A stretch of DNA of 45,515 nucleotides from a virus. The stretch lies in IMG/VR virus record IMGVR_UViG_3300047552_000557, positions 1 to 45,515 of that record, one strand, 5' to 3'. Numbering within the stretch: the first letter of the stretch is position 1; each line of letters opens with the position of its first letter. Below, piece after piece: positions 26,786 through 34,967 of this stretch. The notes beneath the pieces were generated by a model that saw only the letters and a program-made list of their open reading frames with translations, was not told the DNA's origin and did no database searches. Position numbers and translations under genes: made by a program.

Positions 26786-27517
26786 TTAGTACAAACCATA
26801 CCCGACAGACATTACAACTGTACCTCCAGCACTACCACTGTTGGCAACTGCGGCACTTATCCTGGCCCCACTACCAATTATAGGAGTAATAATTGGTATA
26901 ATACCGCCTATTGCTCCATCAGTCGCAGTTGTAACTTTTTCTGTTACTATAACTTCTTCCGTGCCTGTAGCACCCTTATATAATTGTATTATCCAAGTAC
27001 CAGCTTTGCTAATTGCACCGAGTTGTATATTTCGGATGCTAAAGTCACTGCCGATACCAGCCCCCGTAGTTGTTTTTACGAAAGAACCTGTAACAGCAGT
27101 TGAACCTGCGCTTTGAAGAACTCCTGTTGTAGCAAGACCAACCTTCGTAAATATAATATCATTACCCGAACCAGTAACAACCCAGCGACCACTTTTCCCC
27201 CTACATTGTATGTAGGCGTAATAATCTCTTATCTGCGCTGCAACACTGGCAATATTACCAGTAACCAATGGTATTGTATATCTTTCTCCATCAAGATTAA
27301 TTGATATATTACCTACAACATCACAACTATGCGTTATTGTTAAGGTGTTCACTTCATTAGTACCAGTTGGTACTATCTCCGAGATAGAACCAAGCGTATA
27401 AGCAGAACCGCTAGACGTTACTGTCACCCCCGCCGCCAGGAAGGGGTAGACTCTTTGGACGTTATGATGATTGTCCTGCATTTCTTTTATGAATCCCGCT
27501 ACATATGGACTATCCAT
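26786..27517 (-). CDS. Virion surface/tail protein
   Basis: About 243 residues from MDSPYVAGFIKEMQDNHHN, with AAAGGAGA 8 nt upstream of the ATG at 27517. The N-terminus is helical and polar. The rest is Gly/Ser/Thr-rich beta sequence (TVTSSGSAYTLGSISEIVPT, GSARISAAVANSGSAGGTVVM-like end). The composition fits a fibre or baseplate-like decoration. No family is recognised; it is called structural from composition and from its place between other such genes. Confidence 0.5.
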   Translation of the reverse strand: MDSPYVAGFIKEMQDNHHNVQRVYPFLAAGVTVTSSGSAYTLGSISEIVPTGTNEVNTLTITHSCDVVGNISINLDGERYTIPLVTGNIASVAAQIRDYYAYIQCRGKSGRWVVTGSGNDIIFTKVGLATTGVLQSAGSTAVTGSFVKTTTGAGIGSDFSIRNIQLGAISKAGTWIIQLYKGATGTEEVIVTEKVTTATDGAIGGIIPIITPIIGSGARISAAVANSGSAGGTVVMSVGYGLY

Positions 27518-27725
27518 TATCACTGTCTCCTTTCACTATTGCAGTTGGAAGAGTGATAGCCTCACCATGTACAGCAATCAATTCTTCTATTGTATCGTAG
27601 ACATCCATGTAAGGCTGTCCTGTAGATACAGTTTGGCCTTCCACAGCTACTATATAAGCTTTAAAGCCTTCATCATTTCTAACAATAACGTGTTCTTGTT
27701 TTGTTGCCACATAGTCAATACTCAT
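27510..27725 (-). CDS. Small hypothetical protein in the fibre block
   Basis: 71 residues from MSIDYVATKQEHVIVRNDEG at 27725, with GGAGG 6 nt upstream. It is beta-rich and acidic at its C-terminus (VHGEAITLPTAIVKGDSDNG). Its start overlaps the stop of the BspA-like gene and its end overlaps the next start. It may be a chaperone or small clasp protein for the preceding fibre, but this is only inference from its location. Confidence 0.5.
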   Translation of the reverse strand: MSIDYVATKQEHVIVRNDEGFKAYIVAVEGQTVSTGQPYMDVYDTIEELIAVHGEAITLPTAIVKGDSDNG

Positions 27726-28711
27726 ATGATACCTCCATCGGTTATTGTCCATCCCTTTGTTCCTGTAAGGTATGCTCTTGCCGCAGTAGCGTCTGAGGTG
27801 TACCTAGAAGTAGAGAAACCAACAACTGCACCAGATTGTACTGGCAATGTAGCCCAGTAAATAAGCGCCGCAGTATAAATAGCTGTACTCAACGGACTAG
27901 TTACGAAGTTCGCCATTGTTGTCATACTCCGAACATCCCATTTCGAAATATCGAGCATACTCGCAAGTGCCGCTGGACAGCCATAAAAAGCCTTGCCCAT
28001 GTCAACTTGCCCTGACACATCCCACTCAGACACGTCTATATAAGTTAACGACGTACACCCTTCGAAATTACTTACTAACGCATATGTCAAAGGACCTAAA
28101 ATTGGAACACTGTAGCTATTTATTGTGGTTAAATTTACGCAGTCTTTAAAGATGGCACCAGATATAAACCCTTTGGCGCTACTTCCCCAATTTAAAATAC
28201 TTGTAATTGCTGGTTTCCAAGTACTGTAAAATGTATCCATGAGTAAGTTTACCCCGTAATACTTAATGGTGTATTTGGTCTTAGACGCATATCGGTGCAT
28301 CTGCCCCTTATCTTCCCAGCGAGCTACTGCAGAGTAAGAACCGTCTCCCCAGTCAATTATAGCTTCTTCTCCATATCCATTCCAATGCCGAAATCCAAAC
28401 AAAAACAAATCTGATAGGGTTAGGTCTATAGTCATACAAAAACCTAGTGTTTCTCCTGTAACAATATTTATTGCCTCTGTATTATTATACATACTGTATT
28501 TACCCCCTATAGCGACCCATCTTGTGTCCCCACCGTTGCCGGTGATTAGATAGGTCTCGTCGTCTGTGGTATATATACTACCCGATTCTACATATTTATA
28601 GGTTGTGTCATTCTCGAGACAGGTGCAAATCTCGCCTTCCCGTCCCACAGTTGCTTTTATTTCAGCGAGGGTTGCATACATGTGATTTCTGATTGATCTT
28701 TGATTAATCAT
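27722..28711 (-). CDS. BspA-like (DUF285) surface/fibre protein, copy 2
   Basis: The 329-residue product has a WGDGS motif (EAIIDWGDGSYSAVARW) as in PKD-like or surface beta domains. Leucine-rich DUF285/BspA-type units follow (FKDCVNLTTINSYS; FEGCTSLTYIDVSEWDVS; DISKWDVRSMTTMANF). It closes with YTSDATAARAYLTGTKGW.ITDGG. The 30379-31281 gene has the same three-part plan and the same W.ITDGG end, so the two are paralogues. BspA units mediate binding in host bacteria. The first residues (MINQRSI) match those of the 28752-29636 protein. The role is probably host recognition. Confidence 0.7.
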   Translation of the reverse strand: MINQRSIRNHMYATLAEIKATVGREGEICTCLENDTTYKYVESGSIYTTDDETYLITGNGGDTRWVAIGGKYSMYNNTEAINIVTGETLGFCMTIDLTLSDLFLFGFRHWNGYGEEAIIDWGDGSYSAVARWEDKGQMHRYASKTKYTIKYYGVNLLMDTFYSTWKPAITSILNWGSSAKGFISGAIFKDCVNLTTINSYSVPILGPLTYALVSNFEGCTSLTYIDVSEWDVSGQVDMGKAFYGCPAALASMLDISKWDVRSMTTMANFVTSPLSTAIYTAALIYWATLPVQSGAVVGFSTSRYTSDATAARAYLTGTKGWTITDGGII

Positions 28712-28751
28712 TTTACCCTATCCTTTCGGAATATGGACTGTGTCCAATAGA

Positions 28752-29636
28752 TTATGATTGTACTATTTTTTCTATTTCAAAATAATCGTTAACATCTAAT
28801 ATGTGTGTAAAATGTCCTGTTGTTGTTGAGTCCCATACAAAGTCATTACCTGAACCTTTCCTTTCCTGAACTCCATTGTATCTAATCCTACAGGTGTTAT
28901 CGGCAACCATTGCCACATCCGAGGCGGGAAGAGTAATTGTGTCACCCGAAGGCGTACTGGCACCTGATGATGCTCCTGCTCCTGTCGATAAGGTTATGAC
29001 CTCGTTGGCAACGAAAGCCGTTGTCACTATAAACTTTCTGGTGATTGGTGTTGTATCTTTTGCCATGATGTCAGGAACAACACTCCCAGTGTCCATTTCT
29101 ATAGTTGGCACATTTCTTTGTTTGTACAACTTGTTGGCTTGAAATTGGATTGTTTGGTTTAGGGTTGTAAGCGTTATCGTTCCTGCATTATAATATACAA
29201 AGGATATTTGAAGATTTTCGGAACCAACCCCTCCAATTGCTGCACCGTCCGCAACACCGGAACTGCATTGTATAAGTCCGTATATTGTTTTTGCCGAAGC
29301 TCCACTACCGACAAATAAAGGATCGCCGTTAGTATCTCTTATCTGTACTAGGTTTAAAATGTTGCCATGTGAGTCTGAAATACTTGTAGTTGCCGCTGTT
29401 CCTACTGCCCCAGCGAGTGCCGCCGCAATATAACTGCCATTGGTCAATGCCGCTGTGCCAACCCCTATTGTACCCGTAAGTATAGTAGATGGTATCAACC
29501 CAAACTGTGCCGAAGAAATGGCTAACTCCTGTGTTATTACAAACGGTATGCTCTTAACAATACGCCTGTCTAAAAAATCATCGAGGTTCGTAAAAGAACC
29601 CCCTTTTCTAAGTGCTATAGACCTTTCATTAATCAT
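28752..29636 (-). CDS. Virion structural protein, unknown family
   Basis: The 294-residue product begins MINERSIALRKGGSFTNLDD, sharing the first seven residues (MIN.RSI) with the next fibre gene. Most of the protein is small-residue, beta-rich sequence (TGTIGVGTAALTNGSYIAAA, ISFVYYNAGTITLTTLN). The last third is Thr/Ala/Gly-rich, ending in a charged VNDYFEIEKIVQS. It lies between a GGTG-type fibre and a BspA-like protein. No known catalytic or binding motif is seen; a structural role is inferred. Confidence 0.55.
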   Translation of the reverse strand: MINERSIALRKGGSFTNLDDFLDRRIVKSIPFVITQELAISSAQFGLIPSTILTGTIGVGTAALTNGSYIAAALAGAVGTAATTSISDSHGNILNLVQIRDTNGDPLFVGSGASAKTIYGLIQCSSGVADGAAIGGVGSENLQISFVYYNAGTITLTTLNQTIQFQANKLYKQRNVPTIEMDTGSVVPDIMAKDTTPITRKFIVTTAFVANEVITLSTGAGASSGASTPSGDTITLPASDVAMVADNTCRIRYNGVQERKGSGNDFVWDSTTTGHFTHILDVNDYFEIEKIVQS

Positions 29637-30355
29637 GCGTTCCCTCCTTTAATTACTAATGTATCCCCACTATCAAATGTTATGTTTGGAAAACTTAAGG
29701 AGTGGTCGGTAACGTATACAACGTCCACGTTCTTGATTAGTTCAACTCCATTATATAAAACAACTGTATTAATATTGCCATTAAATGTGGTTATGTCTAT
29801 TCCTAAATACACCACACCCCCTGACACGGTATAATTTGTACCATTAGAAAGTATGTTAAACACGGTTCCCGCAGTTATTATCCCCGATATATCTACTTGG
29901 CGTCGCTCCGTAGCGATACTTAGTAAGTCAGAAAGCAATATTGTATCTATAATAACTCCGTTGTTATAAATGGTTATATTGATTCCGTCTATATATGCGT
30001 ACTCCCCAACTGTTTCACCTGTTGTGATACCCGCAAAAATAGGTGTAGAATTAACGCCTATATCTTGTATAGTATCGAGTACGCCTGAATCTATATTTAT
30101 ATTACTGCCTGGATATAACCATGCTACCGCCGAAGAAAGTAAGTCATAAAATAGTATAGCATTAGCTGTAAGAGTGCCTAAATTTTGGCCTGTACCGCCT
30201 TTAGAAAGAGGTAATATTCCGCTAAAATCTGGCAACCCACCATTAATCTGATTAGGATCAATGCTGCTAAAAATCTGTCTTAACTTTCTATTCAGTTCAA
30301 ACTCAACTTGCTTTAAATCTCGATTTGCAATTTGTACATCCTGCCAAATGGACAT
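29633..30355 (-). CDS. Tail-fibre protein with GGTG repeat
   Basis: The 240-residue protein has a helical start (IANRDLKQVEFELNRKLRQI) and the fibre signature LPLSKGGTGQNLGTL, common where phage fibres form triple-stranded shafts. Regular beta strands follow (GTVFNILSNGTNYTVSGGVV, VVLYNGVELIKNVDVVYVTD). The helix could attach to the particle. It overlaps the next gene by 4 nt. Confidence 0.65.
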   Translation of the reverse strand: MSIWQDVQIANRDLKQVEFELNRKLRQIFSSIDPNQINGGLPDFSGILPLSKGGTGQNLGTLTANAILFYDLLSSAVAWLYPGSNINIDSGVLDTIQDIGVNSTPIFAGITTGETVGEYAYIDGINITIYNNGVIIDTILLSDLLSIATERRQVDISGIITAGTVFNILSNGTNYTVSGGVVYLGIDITTFNGNINTVVLYNGVELIKNVDVVYVTDHSLSFPNITFDSGDTLVIKGGNA

Positions 30356-30378
30356 TATGTACCCTCCTTACAGTGTTA

Positions 30379-31281
30379 TTACTCTTCATACAACCCACCA
30401 TCTGTAATTAACCAGTGACTTGTATCGGTCAATACTTCTCTCGCATCCTTTGGTGCACCAATACTGTATTGTGCATTGCCGGCGTGGAAATCGACATCCA
30501 ATTTTTCTACCTGCGATTCCCATGCTGCTAGGAGTAAATCATAATTAGCTCTAGAAAAGGCTGTATTCTTTAGCATATCTGTTGCATCGACCAAAACCTT
30601 AATGTCAAATGCTGATATATCTTGGTCAAATAGTAGACAACCATTAAGCATACGAGTCATGAATATAACCTTGCCCGTATCTAAAGACAGAGGTTGGTTA
30701 AACACTCTGCAATCCTCTAGCATTGCATACATAGTCGTTGCTTTTGAGGTATTAATATTGAGTGGTTGGTTAAAGAGTCTACAACTTAGTAACATATAAT
30801 TAAGGTCAGTGAAGTTGCTAGTATCAAGCCAGGTTAGAGGACTGTTAAAGGCGTAACAGTTATAAAACATAGACGCCCCGTTCGTCATGCCTACTACATT
30901 TAACATATCGGTTGCACTAATTACTAAATAAGTACAACCTTTAAAATAACTACCGGCGTTACCCAACTTAAAATCTAAACCCCACTGCCTAATATCTATA
31001 AGTTTAAGTCTATCACCACCATTATTGAATCTGAAACCCGTAAATGTACCAGTTATTCTAACTTCGTGTTCTCCAGGTATCTCATAAGTATGAGTTAGTT
31101 TAGGATCATCCCAAGTTGTTATGTGGTCAACGTTATTGTCACCCCAATCTATATAACAATCGTAGGTACCAATGTTCGTGGTCGGTATCTTTATTTGGTT
31201 AGATAACGACGTCCCGGCCTTAGTTGTATTCCAAAGCATACGATTGCTATTATTGTTATACCCGAATATCGAAAAATACAT
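30379..31281 (-). CDS. BspA-like (DUF285) surface/fibre protein, copy 1
   Basis: The 300-residue protein begins with a PKD-like sheet (YDCYIDWGDNNVDHITTW; LTHTYEIPGEHEVRITG). At least four BspA/DUF285 units follow with the pattern M...C..FNQPL (MLLSCRLFNQPLNINTS; MLEDCRVFNQPLSLDTG; MLNGCLLFDQDISAF). It ends in a segment closing with DTSHWLITDGGLYEE. The family is best known from surface proteins of Mycoplasma, Bacteroides and gut Firmicutes, and also occurs in phage fibres. Host binding is inferred. Its paralogue is at 27722-28711. Confidence 0.75.
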   Translation of the reverse strand: MYFSIFGYNNNSNRMLWNTTKAGTSLSNQIKIPTTNIGTYDCYIDWGDNNVDHITTWDDPKLTHTYEIPGEHEVRITGTFTGFRFNNGGDRLKLIDIRQWGLDFKLGNAGSYFKGCTYLVISATDMLNVVGMTNGASMFYNCYAFNSPLTWLDTSNFTDLNYMLLSCRLFNQPLNINTSKATTMYAMLEDCRVFNQPLSLDTGKVIFMTRMLNGCLLFDQDISAFDIKVLVDATDMLKNTAFSRANYDLLLAAWESQVEKLDVDFHAGNAQYSIGAPKDAREVLTDTSHWLITDGGLYEE

Positions 31282-31285
31282 TTTC

Positions 31286-31468
31286 TCACCTCTTCTCGAG
31301 TTCTTTAAGCATGTCGATTCTGCCTCGTAGATATGTACAATGATAAGATACCTCTTTACCTTTATTGTTCAGACCTTCTATTTGGTTATGATAATTTCGT
31401 ATTGTATCCTTGATGTTTTCGGCAACCTTTAAGTTTTCGGCTAGTTCTTTTTCGAGTTCATCCAACAT
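31286..31468 (-). CDS. Small coiled-coil protein
   Basis: The 60-residue product consists almost entirely of charged heptad-like sequence (LDELEKELAENLKVAENIKD, RGRIDMLKELEKR), typical of a short coiled coil. GAGG lies 9 nt before the ATG. It is the first gene after the terminator at 31513-31538, so it must be read either by readthrough or from a weak promoter nearby (TATACT at about 31493-31498). Its role is unknown; a trimerisation or assembly helper for the next fibre genes is possible. Confidence 0.55.
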   Translation of the reverse strand: MLDELEKELAENLKVAENIKDTIRNYHNQIEGLNNKGKEVSYHCTYLRGRIDMLKELEKR

Positions 31469-31512
31469 TTAGTTGCACCTCTTTTCGTATTTAGTATACA
31501 CTTTTTCGTACC

Positions 31513-31538
31513 AAAAAAGAGGGTTTTTACACCCTCTT
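31513..31538 (-). terminator. Intrinsic terminator inside the late operon
   Basis: An AAGAGGGT/ACCCTCTT stem with a six-base loop is followed on the minus strand by TTTTTT. It lies directly behind the repeat protein at 31548-32291. It would lower expression of the fibre block relative to coat and scaffold genes. A TATACT -10-like hexamer without a clear -35 lies downstream. Confidence 0.75.
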
Positions 31539-31547
31539 CTTTATGTA

Positions 31548-32291
31548 TTAACTACAAGCAGTTACAATTCCTTTTACTACCGTTATACTCGTGACCGCCC
31601 CTGGCCCAAAATCCGCACCCGAGGCTCCACCTACGGTATAGGCGTTAGCCTCGCAAGAGTCTCCTAGATCGGCACTACCGACTATTATGAGTTTATCCGC
31701 TGACTCATCCCACAACATGTATTTTCCTGTTGTAGCTCCAAAGAATTGTACGTCATGTCCTGTGTCATTAATACCCACTGTTACAGCACCTGTGAATTGT
31801 GATGCACCTGTAATGTCAAATGCTCCTGCAATTATGACCTTATCTGCTGATTCATCCCACAAGAAATATTTACTAGCTGTATCCCCGAAGAATTTAACGT
31901 CGTGACCTGTGCCATCTACTCCAACTGTTACCGCGCCTGTGAATTGTGATGCACCTGTAATGTCAAATGCTCCTGCAATTATGACCTTATCTGCTGACTC
32001 ATCCCACAAGAAATATTTACTAGTTGTATCCCCGAAGAATTTGACATCATAACCCGTGCCATTGACTCCGACACTGACTGTACCCGTGAACTGCGTATCC
32101 CCTGTAAACGTAGGGTTGCCTGCATACGACAACGTACCTGATATAATGAGTGTATCCGCCGAGGCATCCCACATTATATATTTGCCTGTTGTGTCTCCGA
32201 AAGCCTTAAGGTCGTGTCCTGCTTTATCTGACCCAAAGTGTGAAAATTTCAATCCGAATTGGCGTTTGTACTTGGTTAATGCTTCTGACAT
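31548..32291 (-). CDS. Repeat-containing head or tail fibre/decoration protein
   Basis: The 247-residue product contains four tandem copies of a 49-residue unit of form GHDVKFFGDT.SKYFLWDESADK.II.G, with insert ITGASQFTGAVTVG. It ends with a Gly/Ala C-terminus (GASGADFGPGAVTSITVVKG). GGGAGG lies 9 nt before the ATG. The repeat type occurs in phage fibres and capsid fibres. It is bracketed by hairpins and directly follows the coat protein gene, so high expression and a role as capsid fibre or decoration are plausible. Adjacent repeats are nearly identical at DNA level. Confidence 0.65.
   Translation of the reverse strand: MSEALTKYKRQFGLKFSHFGSDKAGHDLKAFGDTTGKYIMWDASADTLIISGTLSYAGNPTFTGDTQFTGTVSVGVNGTGYDVKFFGDTTSKYFLWDESADKVIIAGAFDITGASQFTGAVTVGVDGTGHDVKFFGDTASKYFLWDESADKVIIAGAFDITGASQFTGAVTVGINDTGHDVQFFGATTGKYMLWDESADKLIIVGSADLGDSCEANAYTVGGASGADFGPGAVTSITVVKGIVTACS
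31791..32085 (-). repeat. 147-bp tandem coding repeats
   Basis: The phase marker TGTGAATTGT occurs at 31791 and 31938, and its variant CGTGAACTGC at 32085, a constant period of 147 bp (49 codons). The first two units are almost the same over long stretches, with only scattered third-position changes. This points to recent duplication, and repeat number may vary. Confidence 0.8.
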
Positions 32292-32315
32292 AATATTCTA
32301 CCTCCCTTTAAATTT

Positions 32316-32342
32316 AAGGGGTCGTAGTAGGTCGGACCCCTT
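32316..32342 (-). other. Stem-loop behind the coat gene
   Basis: AAGGGGTC and GACCCCTT form an 8-bp stem with an 11-base loop. On the minus strand it is followed by only AAATTT, so it is a poor terminator. It may be a weak attenuator, or a barrier that protects coat mRNA from 3' decay. Confidence 0.45.
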
Positions 32343-32378
32343 ATTATAATTACAATTATACTGATTACGATATACTAA

Positions 32379-33293
32379 TTATGCCGGGTTGTTTCCGTAC
32401 GCCCACCACCAATTTGTAAATCCGTAATCATATCTAGCAATAGACTTCCAAGACAAAATTTCGGTGTTGAAGTCGCCTGCTGCTGTGGATCCATCTCTCT
32501 CGATGTTTGAGCGTGGATCTTTTCTCATCACGAAATTAGCTCCTGTTCCATTGCGCATAGCCATTTCTGATACATAGAACCACTTCTTACCTTCGATAAG
32601 AGGATGAATAAAATACTTATGATCTTTGTAAATGTTTTTGTTGTTGTCGGCTGTAAATGCTTCTTTGTCCGAACCAAACAGTTTTTTGCAAGTGTCTTCC
32701 CAATAGTCGCCTGCAATTACAAGGTTTGGTACAATCAACATTCTGTCGCCTTTGTCGTTTTTCCAACGACTCATAATGCGTCTGATTGTCTCAAGACTCT
32801 CATAGTAAAGTGAAAGAGTACCTGTGTTAGACTGTACGTCTGCTTCACTAGGGATTGTCTTATGGCTTGCCGAGAATAAAGGCTGTCCATCAGGGCCAAG
32901 CACTAAAGTTCCTGCAAATCCATCATTGTACATTGCAACACTCTCATATTGCATATGAGTAAATACGCCCTGTGCAATGTTTGACACTTTAGTTTTGATT
33001 TGTTGGTAATCTCCATCTTCCCAAAGGTCTCTATCAACCTGGATACCTGTCGAATACTTTTCAACCCTATATTGCTTTTCGAAACCTTTTGCGACGTCGT
33101 CATAATGCACGGTACCAGTCCACTTAGCCATGCGTGAAGGCGCGCCCATTGTATAGTCCGTCATTTGGCGGTTTGTTGTTTTAATAACATTGAACATTTT
33201 TGGTAAATAGTCAATTGTGTCTTTGTGAAAAGCATCGTACACCTTATTGATATTACCTTCTAGTTCTATAAACTGTTGTTCTGTCATTGCCAT
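32379..33293 (-). CDS. Major capsid protein (HK97-fold, Mu gpT-like pattern)
   Basis: The 304-residue product lies behind scaffold and a minor head gene, the canonical coat position. Sequence features fit an HK97-type coat distantly like Mu gpT: an N-arm with FIELEGNINKVYDAF, an E-loop-like segment (GFEKQYRVEKYSTGIQVDRD), the SASHKT segment, the DRMLIVPNLVIAGDYWEDT domain and a C-terminal IARYDYGFTNWW. No protease gene or cleavable delta domain is seen, so an uncleaved coat assembling on the separate scaffold is likely. A strong ribosome binding site precedes it. Confidence 0.85.
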   Translation of the reverse strand: MAMTEQQFIELEGNINKVYDAFHKDTIDYLPKMFNVIKTTNRQMTDYTMGAPSRMAKWTGTVHYDDVAKGFEKQYRVEKYSTGIQVDRDLWEDGDYQQIKTKVSNIAQGVFTHMQYESVAMYNDGFAGTLVLGPDGQPLFSASHKTIPSEADVQSNTGTLSLYYESLETIRRIMSRWKNDKGDRMLIVPNLVIAGDYWEDTCKKLFGSDKEAFTADNNKNIYKDHKYFIHPLIEGKKWFYVSEMAMRNGTGANFVMRKDPRSNIERDGSTAAGDFNTEILSWKSIARYDYGFTNWWWAYGNNPA

Positions 33294-33312
33294 ATAAAAT
33301 CACTCCTCTCTA

Positions 33313-33975
33313 TTAAGATACAATTACGAATCGCTCAAACGTGAAGTACATAGTCATTATTTCAGGGTCGCTACCGTGGTACTTAAGGACGTTTCCACCG
33401 TCTGCATCAAAGTCTGGATGCATTGCGTCTGCTGTTAGGTCATAGCCTAACAACCCTTCTGCGTAGTTTCCGAGGCATAGGCGTGCTGTGTCTCCTGCTG
33501 CAAGGGCTGACGGCAAGGTCTCTGCTAAAGTGAGGGTGCCTGTGCCTCCTGTGCTACCTGAAATCTTAACTCTTCTACCGTTAAGCTCTGAGTTGGATGC
33601 ACACGAAATTATCTCGATAGCCCCGCCCTTCCACAAGTCGTTAGTCTGCGGCATTAAAGAAGAGTCAACAAACGTATTAACTGATCCGCCTGTTGCTGTG
33701 TAAGTCTTTGCTGCTTTGTAAGAGTATACCGCTGTTGGCGATATGCTTACTTCTAACTCTGTCAACCCATCATTAGCGGCTTTCTCATTGAGAGATACCC
33801 CATATATAGGGTCGTCTAAATCGGTTGGGCCTGCTAATACAACTATTCCAGTACCGATCGTGAAATTAACTGGCTCTCCGTTCTCGATTGCTGTTGCGTC
33901 GGGAATTGGAAGTTTCTTTATGATTGGATTTTTCTGGCCGTTAAGGTCGTATGCCCATTTAAAACCTTTACCCAT
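33313..33975 (-). CDS. Head decoration or capsid accessory protein
   Basis: The 220-residue product is beta-rich and Gly/Thr-rich (IGTGIVVLAGPTDLDDPIYG, STGGTGTLTLAETLPSALAA) and starts MGKGFKWAYDLNGQ. The gene sits between scaffold and coat, where DUF2190-like decoration or cement proteins are often found. I cannot name the family with certainty. A head role is inferred from location and composition. Confidence 0.6.
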   Translation of the reverse strand: MGKGFKWAYDLNGQKNPIIKKLPIPDATAIENGEPVNFTIGTGIVVLAGPTDLDDPIYGVSLNEKAANDGLTELEVSISPTAVYSYKAAKTYTATGGSVNTFVDSSLMPQTNDLWKGGAIEIISCASNSELNGRRVKISGSTGGTGTLTLAETLPSALAAGDTARLCLGNYAEGLLGYDLTADAMHPDFDADGGNVLKYHGSDPEIMTMYFTFERFVIVS

Positions 33976-33981
33976 GCGAAA

Positions 33982-34800
33982 TCACTCCTTCTTTTTAATT
34001 TTTTTCTGCACATAGGCTGCTATCTCTCGAGGGTCAAAGCCAAATGCGTTTGACATTTCCATGCCCTTTCGAGTAAGAACTGCCGACGCTACTAGATTGC
34101 TGTCCCCTGAACCTTCGCTTGTACCTACACGCCGTCTTGACCTGTCTTGTATGTTTGCAACTGTTTTCTTTTCTACTTTTGTTGATAGCTGCTTGTCAAG
34201 TTCTTCACTGCGGTACCCTTTTTGGTGATAATAGACGGTTTGGAAGTCTAAGTGCGGGTTGTCCTTAAGCACTGCTTCTACTTCGGGTTCAAGTAGTGCG
34301 TAGTGCTTGTCATTCTTCAAAAGTTTTTTTTGTGCGTCTATCAGCTCATATCGGGCTCTTAGTTTGGCTTTCTCTCCGTCTATGTACTTTTCTGCTTCAA
34401 GGCGTAGAAGTTTTTTGGCTGTCTCTTCCGACACCCCTTCTTCATCCGCTTTGGCATATACCCGTTCGTCTGACAAGTAGCTATCCATAACTCTTTTTTC
34501 TTGCTCTCGCTCTTCAATGTCCCTGGCTTTTTGGTCAAGAGCTGCCTGGCGTTCGCCAAATTCTGCTTCTACCTTAAGTCGGGCCTGCTCCTCTGCCTTG
34601 AGTCTCATCTTTTTGAATTGCGCGTTCTCTTCTGGTGTTTGCCCTGTTCCGCCCTCGTCTTGGTCAACGACCTCCAAGTCTATGTCTGTGTCTACGTCTT
34701 CGAGTTCAGCGTCGTCAAACTGTTCTTGATCCACGACATCAAGATCGGTATCCGAATCGGGTTCTGCGCCCTCTAATACTTCATCAGCGTACATATTCAT
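33982..34800 (-). CDS. Capsid scaffolding protein
   Basis: The 272-residue product has a very acidic N-terminus (residues 1-60, Asp/Glu-rich), a long charged helical middle ([20 protein letters not shown]) and a basic C-terminal end ([10 protein letters not shown]). This is the classical scaffold layout, in which the C-terminus binds coat. It lies between portal-linked genes and the coat genes. It directs coat assembly and leaves before maturation (family knowledge). Its start overlaps the preceding short gene by 4 nt. Confidence 0.85.
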   Translation of the reverse strand: MNMYADEVLEGAEPDSDTDLDVVDQEQFDDAELEDVDTDIDLEVVDQDEGGTGQTPEENAQFKKMRLKAEEQARLKVEAEFGERQAALDQKARDIEEREQEKRVMDSYLSDERVYAKADEEGVSEETAKKLLRLEAEKYIDGEKAKLRARYELIDAQKKLLKNDKHYALLEPEVEAVLKDNPHLDFQTVYYHQKGYRSEELDKQLSTKVEKKTVANIQDRSRRRVGTSEGSGDSNLVASAVLTRKGMEMSNAFGFDPREIAAYVQKKIKKKE

Positions 34801-34967
34801 TGTGTGTCCTTTCCTTTCGCCATTTTACGCTTTCGGCTTGCGGATTTTTTCTTGCCTGCGGTACTTAAAGCTATTGCAATTGCTTGTTTTTGGGGTCTTC
34901 CTTCGTGCATAAGTTTGGATATGTTTTCTCCTATAGCCTTTTTAGACTTGCCCTTTTTGAGTGGCAT
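34797..34967 (-). CDS. Small basic phage protein (DUF6496-like)
   Basis: The product has 56 residues from [21 protein letters not shown] conserved middle ([20 protein letters not shown]) is followed by a Lys/Arg-rich tail. This short protein is widespread in phages near portal and capsid genes and has no settled function; the basic charge suggests nucleic-acid contact. I chose the ATG at 34967, with a GGGGGTGGG site upstream, over a longer start inside the portal gene. Confidence 0.7.
   Translation of the reverse strand: MPLKKGKSKKAIGENISKLMHEGRPQKQAIAIALSTAGKKKSASRKRKMAKGKDTQ

Noticed and set aside
31791-32085. 147-bp repeats as a CRISPR array
   Set aside because: Repeats are coding, contiguous and far too long, with no unique spacers and no cas genes.
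32343-32378. TATAAT just behind the coat gene as a promoter
   Set aside because: No acceptable -35 is found 16-18 bp upstream; the region is simply A+T-rich.
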